A stretch of 64,000 bases of DNA from Anaeromicropila populeti (GTDB taxonomy: Bacteria > Bacillota > Clostridia > Lachnospirales > Lachnospiraceae): assembly GCF_900112775.1 (NCBI RefSeq), contig NZ_FOYZ01000003.1:65494-129493 (forward strand), given 5' to 3'. Below the pieces are notes generated by a model that saw nothing but the letters and a program-made list of their open reading frames with translations, ran no database searches and had not been told where the DNA came from. Of the stretch, positions 19,330 through 27,032 are shown piece after piece (position 1 is the stretch's first letter; the number at the start of each line of letters is the position of its first letter). The position numbers and the translations under genes were made by a program.

Positions 19330-19540
19330 CGTTTTCCTCCCTATCATTTCTATTTTTAATCCACTCATATCCTACTAGAACATACATCCTGCTTCTGACC
19401 AGACAATATAGAACAATCACTACAAGAACATCACCTATATATGGCCGGATAACTGTATCATGAACATATCTTGCAATTAGGACTTCTATCCCTAAAAGTC
19501 CCATAAAAGCAATCAAATATTTTTCTCTACTTCTTCTCAA
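19313..19540 (-). CDS. DUF2809-like small membrane protein
   Basis: The recognisable part, EKYLIAFMGLLGIEVLIARYVHDTVIRPYIGDVLVVIVLYCLVR, read in segments, matches DUF2809 with two to three membrane helices. In-frame ATGs at 19600 and 19570 lie in or before the promoter (-35 19591-19596, -10 19569-19574), so they cannot be on its transcript. The first usable start is TTG 19540 with GGGGGTG upstream, giving 75 aa. It is the first gene of the spike operon and overlaps the DcrB-like gene. Function unknown. Confidence 0.65.
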   Translation of the reverse strand: MRRSREKYLIAFMGLLGIEVLIARYVHDTVIRPYIGDVLVVIVLYCLVRSRMYVLVGYEWIKNRNDREENDGIRR

Positions 19541-19568
19541 TTGACACCCCCATAATGTTTCTTTTCTC

Positions 19569-19596
19569 ATTTTACCATTTAAATAGGTGCTGTCAA
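19569..19596 (-). promoter_or_regulatory. Sigma-A promoter of the VgrG/immunity operon
   Basis: On the minus strand TTGACA (19591-19596), a 16-bp spacer and TAAAAT (19569-19574). The genes from 19540 down to 10256 are tightly packed on this strand without another clear terminator, so one transcript could cover them. Confidence 0.7.
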
Positions 19597-19695
19597 TCAT
19601 ATCTAATGTTTTTATTAATTTTATCGTTATAAGTTTTTTAGAAATTAAAAAATGTTATTTTTTATACTTTTTTAACATTTTCTACATAATTTTAT

Positions 19696-19724
19696 TTGAA
19701 ATTTTTGGAATTCTATTGTATAAT
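19696..19724 (+). promoter_or_regulatory. Sigma-A promoter of the PP-loop/NUDIX/HAD operon
   Basis: TTGAAA (19696-19701), 17 bp, TATAAT (19719-19724). It is divergent from the VgrG promoter. The leader to the first ATG is about 90 bases, flanked by TGTGAT and ATCACA arms. Confidence 0.75.
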
Positions 19725-19821
19725 AATAGTACTTTTATGTGATGTTTTGGGAATCAATTGATTTATTACTTATTTTCCAATTTCATTATATAAAAAATCA
19801 CACAATAAAGGAGTATAAAAA

Positions 19822-20511
19822 ATGAAAACGAACGATGCAATTGTTTTATTTTCGGGGGGAATCGATTGTAGTCTTGCTGCATGCATATTATCAGAACAAC
19901 AGTATAAAGTTCATTTAGTCCACTACATAAACGGAACAAGTATTTCCAATTCACTATACCAGATACGATATAACGAGTTAAAGTGTGTACTTGGTGATGA
20001 TATGATTTCATTAACAGAATTAAAAATTCCTGGTTTGTTTAGAAAACTGTCATTATCCAACATCGAGCAGGACTTTAAAAAATATGAAAATAATATGATA
20101 TGTCTTGGGTGCAGAATGGGGATGCATGTTGAGACAATTGTATATGCCTTGAAAAATAATATCCAGACGGTAGCTGACGGAAGTATTCATTATCAAAGCC
20201 ACTTTCCAGAGCAAAGCAGTGCTGCACTTCATTTATTCAAACAACTGTATAAAAAATACGGAATTGATTTCATTAATCCTGTGCTGGATATTAAGGAAAA
20301 GGAAAACGTAAAGTACAGACTTTTAGATTATGGAATATCCATTCAATCCATGGAGGACACCTGTCTGTTTAGCAATACATTTTCAAAATCCTGTGATGAA
20401 AATATAAAAGCATTTATTGCAGAGCGTCTTGATTTTTGCTATGACTATATAGAAAGAAAATCAAAATTTGCTTATGCTTTTCCAAAAAATGAACGAATCA
20501 GTAACTTTTGA
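19822..20511 (+). CDS. QueC-like PP-loop ATP pyrophosphatase
   Basis: 229 aa. The N-terminal LFSGGIDCSLAACIL is a PP-loop (SGGxDS class, with Cys in place of the usual Asp-Ser context). The CLGCRMGMH motif may bind zinc, and ADGSIHYQSHFPEQ resembles the substrate loop. QueC enzymes make 7-cyano-7-deazaguanine; related PP-loop enzymes adenylate other substrates. No queD, queE or queF lies nearby, so queuosine synthesis is doubtful. AAAGGAG precedes the ATG. It is the first gene of a four-gene operon with NUDIX, HAD and YgjV-like genes. Confidence 0.75.
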   Translation: MKTNDAIVLFSGGIDCSLAACILSEQQYKVHLVHYINGTSISNSLYQIRYNELKCVLGDDMISLTELKIPGLFRKLSLSNIEQDFKKYENNMICLGCRMGMHVETIVYALKNNIQTVADGSIHYQSHFPEQSSAALHLFKQLYKKYGIDFINPVLDIKEKENVKYRLLDYGISIQSMEDTCLFSNTFSKSCDENIKAFIAERLDFCYDYIERKSKFAYAFPKNERISNF

Positions 20512-20525
20512 CAGGAGGGTAAACG

Positions 20526-20930
20526 ATGGATTCTATTTACAAAGTTGGGGGTATCATTCTGAACGCTCGTAAGCTGCTGGTTGTACGGAAAAGAACCGTT
20601 GATGACAGAGCTGAATTTATAATTCCAGGTGGAAAAAGTGAAGCTGGAGAAAATGATGAAGAAACCTTAAGAAGAGAATTGATGGAGGAACTAAATGTTG
20701 CATTAATAAACATGGATTCTTTTGGAACTTTCCACGACATTGCTGTTTTTGAAAATATTCCTATTACGGTATCAGTATATACCTGCGAAATCGATGGAAC
20801 TATTTGTCCGATGAATGAGATCAAAGAATACATTTGGATTGATAGAGACTATGAAAAAAAGAATATTAAACTGGGAAGTATCCTATCAAAATATATAGTT
20901 CCAGAACTGATTCGTTCTGATTTGATGTAA
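20526..20930 (+). CDS. NUDIX hydrolase
   Basis: 134 aa. The NUDIX box is complete: GGKSEAGENDEETLRRELMEEL, read across its length, gives the Gx5Ex7REUxEExGU pattern. The family cleaves nucleoside diphosphates linked to other groups. AGGAGG lies upstream, 15 bases after the PP-loop gene. It may clean up or process a nucleotide product of the adjacent PP-loop enzyme. Confidence 0.9.
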   Translation: MDSIYKVGGIILNARKLLVVRKRTVDDRAEFIIPGGKSEAGENDEETLRRELMEELNVALINMDSFGTFHDIAVFENIPITVSVYTCEIDGTICPMNEIKEYIWIDRDYEKKNIKLGSILSKYIVPELIRSDLM

Positions 20931-20967
20931 CTGATTTTAATGAATGACAGAAAGTGAGTGTTTTCCT

Positions 20968-21747
20968 ATGGATCGTAAAAAAATTTTTGTATTTGACTTG
21001 GATGGCACGATTATTGAAAATAATCAACCATTGGACAATTCCATTAACGATGTACTAAAAAAACTAATTTGCTGTGGCCACCATATTATTTTTTCGACTG
21101 CACGTTCCATTCGCGGTGCAGCCCACGTTCTCCCTGAATGGTGCCAGCGACACACTATTATTTATTGTAATGGAGCTTTTGCTGAACAAAACAAAAAACT
21201 TATTTTTTCCACGCCAATTGCTTCTGATAGGATAGCAAATTTGTTGGAAATCGTAGATTTAACAGGAAATCCTTACTATGTAGAATTAGGACACTATTTT
21301 TATCATCCCGACAGCCAGCACCATTCTTTTTACAATAGCCTTCAGTTAGAAGGACCTGCTGACTACATACAGGATAAAAGTATTCTTTTTGAAAAACCAG
21401 TTTATAAAATTGTCATACTGGAAAACCAGAAGCAGACTAATTTCAGACAGCTCTTATCTCTGCACGCATTTCATAATTTAGAAATGTATTATCATTCAGA
21501 CGGATCGATTGACATTGTTGCAGAAAATTGTACAAAGTGGACTGCTTTGTCCCATATTTTAGGATCGCATACTGCATATGATATTATAAGCTTCGGAAAT
21601 GATATCAATGATATAGACCTGCTGAAGTATTCTACATTCGGCATAGCAGTCAATCCACAATGTGAACAGCTGAAGCAAATTGCAGACAAGGTACTGGATT
21701 TTCAAGGTTCCCATCATTTAATCAACACAATACTAGATTTTATTTAG
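20968..21747 (+). CDS. HAD-superfamily phosphatase, Cof type (IIB)
   Basis: 259 aa from the ATG at 20968, chosen because the frame extension to 20944 has no ribosome site and the protein proper opens DRKKIFVFDLDGTI. DLDGT carries the nucleophile Asp and the acid/base Asp. FSTAR is motif II, and GNDINDIDLLKYSTFGIAV is the C-terminal magnesium-binding motif of Cof phosphatases. The type IIB cap lies between. The substrates of this family are sugar phosphates or cofactors such as PLP and FMN; the specific one is not evident. Confidence 0.88.
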   Translation: MDRKKIFVFDLDGTIIENNQPLDNSINDVLKKLICCGHHIIFSTARSIRGAAHVLPEWCQRHTIIYCNGAFAEQNKKLIFSTPIASDRIANLLEIVDLTGNPYYVELGHYFYHPDSQHHSFYNSLQLEGPADYIQDKSILFEKPVYKIVILENQKQTNFRQLLSLHAFHNLEMYYHSDGSIDIVAENCTKWTALSHILGSHTAYDIISFGNDINDIDLLKYSTFGIAVNPQCEQLKQIADKVLDFQGSHHLINTILDFI

Positions 21748-21791
21748 TCCCGTATTCATTGACTCAAACAAAAACATAGGAGGCTATCATC

Positions 21792-22013
21792 GTGCACTTA
21801 ACATTAATAGATATTTTTGGATATTCGGCATCAATACTGGTTGCAGTATCCTTTTTGATGAAATCCATTAAGAAACTGAGATTTGTAAATATTGTAGGCT
21901 CAACCTGCTTTGTCATTTATAGTATTGTAATCAAAGCCTGGCCTGTTGCTCTAATTAATATATTTATCGTTGGCATCAATATTTACTATCTCTGCCAAAA
22001 AGGTGAAAAATAA
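21792..22013 (+). CDS. YgjV-like small inner-membrane protein
   Basis: 73 aa starting at GTG with AGGAGG upstream. Three hydrophobic segments include DIFGYSASILVAVSFLMKS and FVNIVGSTCFVIYSIVI, the pattern of the YgjV/PQ-loop-like half-transporters. It is the last gene of the operon and is followed by a terminator. Function unknown. Confidence 0.7.
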   Translation: MHLTLIDIFGYSASILVAVSFLMKSIKKLRFVNIVGSTCFVIYSIVIKAWPVALINIFIVGINIYYLCQKGEK

Positions 22014-22061
22014 CAGGTTATAAACAGAATATCACGTCATATACAAGCTTTACATAAAAGT

Positions 22062-22117
22062 GACTACACATATCAAAGATTATACTATTTTTAGATATGT
22101 TGTAGTCCTTATTTTTT
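22062..22117 (+). terminator. Terminator of the PP-loop/NUDIX/HAD operon
   Basis: GACTACA-CATATC pairs with GATATG-TTGTAGTC (22062-22107, one bulge), followed by a T-rich tract (CTTATTTTTT). It lies 50 bases after the YgjV-like stop. Confidence 0.75.
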
Positions 22118-22324
22118 AGTCTTTACTAATTATTTCTTGTTTTTATTCTTTGTTTTTATCCTTTATTAATACAATTATTGTTCATCATGACAACCACTAA
22201 AACTAATATTTTGTACTTTTACCCCAATTTATGCCATATAATTTATGCAAATGCTATACTATCTCTGCTATTACTTAATTTCCCATTTTGTAGGAACTAT
22301 ATTAATTTTAAAGGAGATAATGTT

Positions 22325-22522
22325 ATGTATATTTATTTGGAATCTAATAATTCAATTAAACTGCCACAAGTGGTAGTCAAAGAACTTCAACTTCAAAAAG
22401 GAGATGTGCTGGAATGTTCTATAGTAAATGAAGCAATACAATTAAAACCTATATCAACCGAAAAAAATCATTTAAGAAACAGTAAAAATGATTTTTCTTT
22501 TTCCCCCCCTGCTAAAAATTAA
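22325..22522 (+). CDS. AbrB/SpoVT-like domain protein, probably the split N-terminus of the SARP regulator
   Basis: 65 aa with AAAGGAG upstream of the ATG. The sequence YLESNNSIKLPQVVVKELQLQKGDVLEC is a swapped-hairpin AbrB-like domain, here short of the classic Arg residues. The frame ends 12 bases after a T4C7 run, where the SARP frame has already begun. Removing one C would fuse the two into one AbrB-SARP regulator. It may therefore be the N-terminal half of a frameshifted, phase-variable or recoded gene, rather than a separate antitoxin-like protein. Confidence 0.65.
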   Translation: MYIYLESNNSIKLPQVVVKELQLQKGDVLECSIVNEAIQLKPISTEKNHLRNSKNDFSFSPPAKN

Positions 22523-23033
22523 TTGCTTTGGACGTTTTAGAATGTATCAAAATCAAAACTTCATTTCTATTACTAATAAAAAGGCAGAGGAACTTCTGGC
22601 CTTTTTAGCTTGGGAAAATGGACCTGTAAAAAAAATAAAGGCTGCAGAAACACTCTGGCCCGACTCTTCCATTGAAAAGGCCCGCGACAGTCTTTATAAG
22701 GTATGCCGCTACCTGAGCAGCCTTCAAAAAAATGATATTTCTATTCCCTTTACTCAATATCGTGAGGAACTTTATCTGGATTTGTCCCAAGTGGAATGCG
22801 ATTTTCTAATTTTCGAATCACTTTGTAAGGAAAATAATTGTATTGCACAATGGGAAGAGGCTGTGAAATTATATCATGGTCCGTTTTTATTTGATCACTA
22901 TTATGAATGGACGGAACAAGCAGAGGCCTATTACGATATCCGTTACCTGGAGCTTATACAACGGCTTGCAGACTATTATCAGAAACAGGGTAATGCAAAG
23001 CTTGTTTCCTTCTACAAAAACAAGCTTCTTTAA
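22488..23033 (+). CDS. SARP-type regulator (OmpR-like wHTH plus BTAD domain)
   Basis: 181 aa. Residues of about 9-85 (LLKINCFGRFRMY, then KKAEELLAFLAWENG and ARDSLYKVCRYLSSL) are the winged-helix domain of SARP activators. Residues of about 95-181 (CDFLIFESLC, AVKLYHGPFLFDHYYEWTEQAEAYY) form a bacterial transcriptional activation domain. The ATG at 22488 has no ribosome site of its own and overlaps the AbrB-like frame, suggesting coupling or frameshifted fusion. Immediately downstream lie four 11-bp-spaced heptamers ahead of the rhiA-like gene, the classical SARP target arrangement. It probably activates that operon. Confidence 0.82.
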   Translation: MIFLFPPLLKINCFGRFRMYQNQNFISITNKKAEELLAFLAWENGPVKKIKAAETLWPDSSIEKARDSLYKVCRYLSSLQKNDISIPFTQYREELYLDLSQVECDFLIFESLCKENNCIAQWEEAVKLYHGPFLFDHYYEWTEQAEAYYDIRYLELIQRLADYYQKQGNAKLVSFYKNKLL

Positions 23034-23036
23034 GTT

Positions 23037-23091
23037 TTCCAATTGATTTCCAATAATCTTCCAATTCTTTTCCAATTCTATATGTTATAGT
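23037..23091 (+). promoter_or_regulatory. Four-heptamer SARP-box promoter
   Basis: TTCCAAT occurs four times at 23037, 23048, 23059 and 23070, exactly 11 bp apart. A -10 TATAGT (23086-23091) starts 9 bp after the last repeat. No consensus -35 exists at the expected place, which the repeats occupy. SARP activators of Streptomyces bind heptamers at 11-bp period ending about 8 bp before the -10. Confidence 0.85.
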
Positions 23092-23162
23092 ACTACATGT
23101 CAACCAGGGTGTGGCCACACAGGTATGATAATAAAAAACTAATAATTTTGGAGGAAAAAAAT

Positions 23163-23777
23163 ATGACAAGTTATACTTTAGATGTGAAACATAACGGAAC
23201 TGATTACGGAAATTTTTGTATTTACCAAACTTATGATGGACAAGATGATGACATCCGTTCACTGGTATGGTTTAGCAAAGCAGCTCACCCAGGAACTCAG
23301 CTGCGCTTTGAATGGAATATTGACTATAGTTTTGTATGGAGTGAAAAAGGCGTACTGATTCCTGGTGTTATCTTTAATGCTTCTGAGGTGGAAGAAACTG
23401 ACCCAAGTAATACAAATTTAAATACCATCGGTTTTACAAAGGACAAAGGTGCTTATCACTTTACTTCTACGGAGGACTCCACCAAATCTGGAAAGCTTGG
23501 AATTGCCTGTTCTGAATTGATACCTGCAAATAGTGTTTCCATTGGTATTGGAATGTCAGGAAATCCAGCATATGCCTGCGTAGCTGCTCCTAGCCTGAAA
23601 TACACCTTTTCTCCTCATCCTACTTATTGGATTGCTTTTGGAAATTATGAGGAAGGTGCCGTTATTGATGTTAACTGCATGACTCAAAAGTATGCGATTA
23701 AATTCCCAGTGAATACTTTTGAGCGTTCCTTACAGCTTTGTCCAAACAACACATGGGGTTCTATGGATAATATGTAA
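23163..23777 (+). CDS. RhiA-family protein
   Basis: 204 aa from the ATG at 23163 (GGAGG upstream); the upstream ATG at 23097 precedes any usable transcript. The whole sequence resembles Rhizobium RhiA and its homologues: FCIYQTYDGQ, SLVWFSKAAHPGT, WNIDYSFVWSEKG, VSIGIGMSG and FSPHPTYWIAFGNY, then a terminal FPVNTFERSL segment. No signal peptide. RhiA is quorum-regulated in the rhizosphere and of unknown biochemical role. Here it is first in an operon with two papain-like proteins. Confidence 0.8.
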   Translation: MTSYTLDVKHNGTDYGNFCIYQTYDGQDDDIRSLVWFSKAAHPGTQLRFEWNIDYSFVWSEKGVLIPGVIFNASEVEETDPSNTNLNTIGFTKDKGAYHFTSTEDSTKSGKLGIACSELIPANSVSIGIGMSGNPAYACVAAPSLKYTFSPHPTYWIAFGNYEEGAVIDVNCMTQKYAIKFPVNTFERSLQLCPNNTWGSMDNM

Positions 23778-23814
23778 CCAAACAAACAAAAGAAACTAGA
23801 AAGGAAACTGTAAC

Positions 23815-24435
23815 ATGTCTTTTATTATACAAAGAATGGATTCTATGTGCGGAGCCTATGGGCTTGCTTATTGGAAATGGATGCATTTTGATGAACGTGA
23901 ACCCGTTGATGGTGAATTAGAAGGGGATTATGCTTATGTAAAAGCCATCTATGCCATGATCCAGTTTGCAGGCAATGCTCCAAAAAAAGAGTTAGCACAG
24001 TACTCTAATCCCATTGATATGATGTACTGGGTAAAGGAGCAGACAATTGACCATCCCGTTTGCTTTTATACAGGAGGAAGTCCTGTTATAAACAATATAA
24101 TGGATTTAATGAAAGTTCCAAATGCGCCACAAAAAAATTTGTATGATGAGTTAATTGAGCTTGGGCAAATTAAAACGTCTTCTATTACATTGGCTGAGAA
24201 GCAATATGCCATTATGATTTTCACAGTAGAAAGGCTGGCAAAACCAACAGAAGATAGCGAATTTCCACTATTTCACACTGCACTTACTGTCCGCAGAGAT
24301 GGCCAATTGTATCTTATCAATTCATGGGATGGAAACGAACGATTAATTACAGAAGATCAGTTCAACGGAAAAGATTCTATCAGCTACCCAATGGATAAAT
24401 TAATCAGCACCGGCGCAGGAATCATGCTGTTTTAA
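23815..24435 (+). CDS. Papain-fold cysteine peptidase-like protein A
   Basis: 206 aa, no signal peptide. Gln6 and Cys12 (QRMDSMCGAYGLAYW) reproduce the papain oxyanion-hole/nucleophile spacing of six residues. His154 (FHTALTV) and Asn169 in INSWDG match the papain His and the NSW motif. The full Cys-His-Asn set is therefore visible. A ribosome site (GAAAGGAAA) lies upstream. It is 38 bases downstream of the rhiA-like gene and is paralogous to the next gene. The absence of export signals suggests cytoplasmic action, non-classical release, or processing of the RhiA-like protein. Confidence 0.75.
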   Translation: MSFIIQRMDSMCGAYGLAYWKWMHFDEREPVDGELEGDYAYVKAIYAMIQFAGNAPKKELAQYSNPIDMMYWVKEQTIDHPVCFYTGGSPVINNIMDLMKVPNAPQKNLYDELIELGQIKTSSITLAEKQYAIMIFTVERLAKPTEDSEFPLFHTALTVRRDGQLYLINSWDGNERLITEDQFNGKDSISYPMDKLISTGAGIMLF

Positions 24436-24485
24436 TACATATTTTGCTGACAATCATTTTAATTAATAAGAAAGGAAACCTTAAA

Positions 24486-25196
24486 ATGCCATTTATTCAA
24501 CAACAAAACGACACAATGTGTGGGGCTTATGCTCTTGCTTATTGGAAATGGATGTGTTTCTCCAAACGAAATTTATCAGCACCACCACAAGATAATGACA
24601 TAAATTATGTAAAGTCTATTTATGGTATTGTTAAATTTGGAGGCAATGCACCTGTTCCGTCTTTAGCAGAAGATGCAGATCCTATTAATATGATGTACTG
24701 GTATGAAAACATAATGCCAGATAGCTCTGTCTCCTTTTATACTGGAGACAATGAAACCATAAAAAAGTTGATAGGTTTAATCAGCGCAGTTGGCGCACCA
24801 CAAAAAGTTTTATATGATGAATTAAATAATCTGGGGCAGATTATTTCATCTACTATTACTCTTATGAACGGTCAATATGCTATCATGCTCTATTCCCATA
24901 CACCTAAAGCACAGCTGGCAGCTGCTAATGCAGGCGGGAATGCCCAGGCTGTTCCCGCAGATGCAAAGCCAGAAGTGAATATGGATCCGAGTCCAGCAAT
25001 TGCTACGCCAGCTGCCACTACTTCGCCTTCCTTGCACTACATGCTTACTTATCGGTTAAACGGCACTTTTTATATTCTGAATTCATGGGATGGATACGAA
25101 AAACAAATTACTGAAGCTCAGTTCAATGGGACTGTACCTATTGATTATCCAAATGACATACTGAAAAGTATTCAAGCAGGAATTTTGTTAGGCTAA
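24486..25196 (+). CDS. Papain-fold cysteine peptidase-like protein B
   Basis: 236 aa from the ATG at 24486 (AAAGGAAA upstream; the in-frame ATG at 24444 lacks a site). It is about 45% identical to its neighbour by eye, with Cys12 in DTMCGAYALAYW, His184 in SLHYMLTYR and Asn199 in LNSWDG. An Ala/Pro-rich linker of about 38 residues (roughly 143-181) is inserted before the His, absent from the paralogue. It is the last gene of the operon, followed by a hairpin. Confidence 0.75.
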   Translation: MPFIQQQNDTMCGAYALAYWKWMCFSKRNLSAPPQDNDINYVKSIYGIVKFGGNAPVPSLAEDADPINMMYWYENIMPDSSVSFYTGDNETIKKLIGLISAVGAPQKVLYDELNNLGQIISSTITLMNGQYAIMLYSHTPKAQLAAANAGGNAQAVPADAKPEVNMDPSPAIATPAATTSPSLHYMLTYRLNGTFYILNSWDGYEKQITEAQFNGTVPIDYPNDILKSIQAGILLG

Positions 25197-25242
25197 CAAA
25201 AACATAACTATATACCTGTCTTTTACTCTCAAACTCCTTTTA

Positions 25243-25278
25243 GCTGTTGTTCCCTTGTAAAGTCTGGGGAACAACAGC
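25243..25278 (+). terminator. Probable terminator of the rhiA-like operon
   Basis: GCTGTTGTTCCC pairs with GGGGAACAACAGC around a short loop. The following tract is only moderately T-rich (CTTTATGATTT), 46 bases after the last stop. Confidence 0.65.
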
Positions 25279-25560
25279 CTTTATGATTTATCAGCAGTGT
25301 TTTCAAGCGTTCTATTTTACTTAAGATTTAGCCTTATTAATACCTTTAACACCCCCACTTATCTGCTTTTAAATACTGTCAGCCCCTTGCTCTGCAAACC
25401 CTTCCATCATCTTTTCCGAAGTGCCCTTAGCCACCTGTACCCCCTGGTATGTTGTAATCCCTGTAATAATTACGTCCATTAACAAAAAAATAAAAGTTTT
25501 TTAATTCCCAGCATTTTACTTGTTACATAATTGTTAAATATGTGTTACAATTCTTTTACA
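25279..25560. other. Intergenic stretch with no gene recognised
   Basis: The stretch is AT-rich, with scattered stops in all frames and no ribosome site ahead of a usable start. TACAAT near 25545 may be the -10 of the next gene, but I see no clear -35. Confidence 0.5.
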
Positions 25561-25589
25561 GAATAAATATTATCAAGGAGGAATTGAGT

Positions 25590-25946
25590 ATGAAAACAAT
25601 AAAAAGGAATCTTTCAATATTTGCACTTGTATTTATTATGGTAGCTACGTGTTCACCATCCACCCAGGCAGATGCAGCTACTAAATTTACCCGGGGGAAA
25701 CTTTGTTATCAAGTAACAGGTTGTAATACGGTAACTGTTTCGGATGTTTGCAAGAAATATGAAACTACTAAAAATCTTACCGTTCCTTCTACTGTTACCT
25801 GTAATGGGAAGACCTATAAGGTAACAAAAATAAGTAATAATGCGTTTGCTGATTGTGATAACCTGAAAACGGTAAAATGTCCTTCTACACTTAGTAATCG
25901 GAATTATAACTGCATTAGAAATGTTTCTATAGTTTGTAATAGATAG
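25590..25946 (+). CDS. Small secreted protein with a single BspA-like leucine-rich unit
   Basis: 118 aa from the ATG at 25590, which has AAGGAGG upstream. A signal peptide of about 30 residues (IKRNLSIFALVFIMVATC) ends near QADAA. The mature part contains VTVSDVCKKYETTKNLTVPSTV and YKVTKISNNAFADCDNLKTVKCP, the pattern of BspA/LRR_5 repeats, but only one to one and a half units. Cysteines recur in it. It may be a truncated or minimal surface LRR protein. Confidence 0.75.
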   Translation: MKTIKRNLSIFALVFIMVATCSPSTQADAATKFTRGKLCYQVTGCNTVTVSDVCKKYETTKNLTVPSTVTCNGKTYKVTKISNNAFADCDNLKTVKCPSTLSNRNYNCIRNVSIVCNR

Positions 25947-26012
25947 ATTGAGAGCTGTATTTGCTGTTTATTAAAAAATTTAGCTTTCTGGACTACGTTC
26001 ATGATAAAATAT

Positions 26013-26058
26013 AGTGGGGTAGGAGGTAGATAATTAGTTATCTACCTCCTACCCCACT
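26013..26058. terminator. Bidirectional hairpin between convergent genes
   Basis: A perfect 21-bp stem with a TTAG loop, lying between the stops of the converging secreted-protein genes. T-tracts are weak on both sides, but the stem is very stable. Confidence 0.8.
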
Positions 26059-26071
26059 GAAAAATTCTACA

Positions 26072-26491
26072 CTAAAATACTCGGCAGTATACTTCACAAT
26101 CATATTTGCTGCAATTTTTAAAAATAAAATAATACTTATGTTTTGGATTTAATCCTCTAAATTCATTATCATAATCTTCATCACTGGTATATATTGTAGT
26201 AACGGTTTTCCCTGCACTATCATCATAAAGTGTCACTTTTATACATGCTTCATCTGTATTACTCATACGAAGCTCAATATATGTACCTTTTGAATAAGTA
26301 AACGGCAAGTATTTAAAATTACTATACAATGTTTCACCAGCATCAAAATTCAACGTAAATTTGTTTGCTGAACTTTCATTCATGTCTTTTGTTGCAGTAG
26401 GCTTACTTGTTCTAGCACTTACAATTGTTGCATTAACCCCTACACAGCAAAACATCACCATTAACATACAAATAATTAACTTCTTTTTCAT
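26072..26491 (-). CDS. Small secreted protein of unknown function
   Basis: 139 aa with a clear signal peptide (MKKKLIICMLMVMFCCVGVNA). The mature part is beta-rich with an FTLNFDAGETLYSNFKYLPFTYSKGTYIELRMS region and a KHKYYFIFKN segment, suggestive of a small jelly-roll or pre-peptidase C-terminal-like domain. AGGAGG precedes the ATG. It converges on the LRR-like gene across the shared hairpin. The family is not recognised. Confidence 0.7.
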   Translation of the reverse strand: MKKKLIICMLMVMFCCVGVNATIVSARTSKPTATKDMNESSANKFTLNFDAGETLYSNFKYLPFTYSKGTYIELRMSNTDEACIKVTLYDDSAGKTVTTIYTSDEDYDNEFRGLNPKHKYYFIFKNCSKYDCEVYCRVF

Positions 26492-26542
26492 ATTTACCTC
26501 CTAATTTAATATTTTTTGCCATTATATAACTATTATTAATTT

Positions 26543-26917
26543 ATGTCAACACTAATATTCCTTAATAAATTCTTAATATTATATTTATTGACATTATTTT
26601 CAATTTGTTTTATTCTATTTTCATTAAATCACATTATAGGTCAAATTGACACAATTACAAGCAGTCATACTTCAAAAGTAATTAGCAAATTAGCAAAAAA
26701 ATTAGCTGGTAGTTATGGGGCAATTACCGTTGCTTTATATAAACAACTTTTAAAAGACTACTCTGCAACATTAAAGACATACTTAAAAAAACTTAATTCA
26801 GCATCTCGTAATAGCAGCAAAATCACAGTATACACCAAATATAAACTAACAGATTATGGTTTATCTAGTGGTTATAAATGGGTCGCTCAAGGAAAACCTA
26901 CCTTTAGTTTTTCATAA
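26543..26917 (+). CDS. Doubtful 124-aa membrane-anchored protein or gene fragment
   Basis: An open frame with an N-terminal hydrophobic stretch (FLILYLLTLFSICFILFSL) and a Lys/Ser-rich tail (SKVISKLAKKLAGSYGAITVALYK). No ribosome site precedes the ATG. A good promoter (TTGACA, 17 bp, TATTCT) lies inside the frame near 26588-26616, so the real transcript may begin within it. The tail looks like genuine protein, so this may be a 5'-degraded remnant of a secreted-protein gene. Confidence 0.35.
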   Translation: MSTLIFLNKFLILYLLTLFSICFILFSLNHIIGQIDTITSSHTSKVISKLAKKLAGSYGAITVALYKQLLKDYSATLKTYLKKLNSASRNSSKITVYTKYKLTDYGLSSGYKWVAQGKPTFSFS

Positions 26918-27032
26918 AGTTAAAATAGCATATAGAAAAGTCTTGATAAGATAATTTATCAAAAGTATTTCATTTATTTCACAACTCAGATATAATACCT
27001 TCATAAGACATTAAACAAAGGAAGGTTTACAT

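Noticed and set aside
19601-19821. Possible preQ1 riboswitch before the QueC-like gene
   Set aside because: I could not find the characteristic stem with its downstream A-rich tail; the leader shows only a promoter and loose inverted arms.
22887-23262. Minus-strand frames across the SARP gene and its promoter
   Set aside because: They lack ribosome sites and run against the strong plus-strand operon and repeats.
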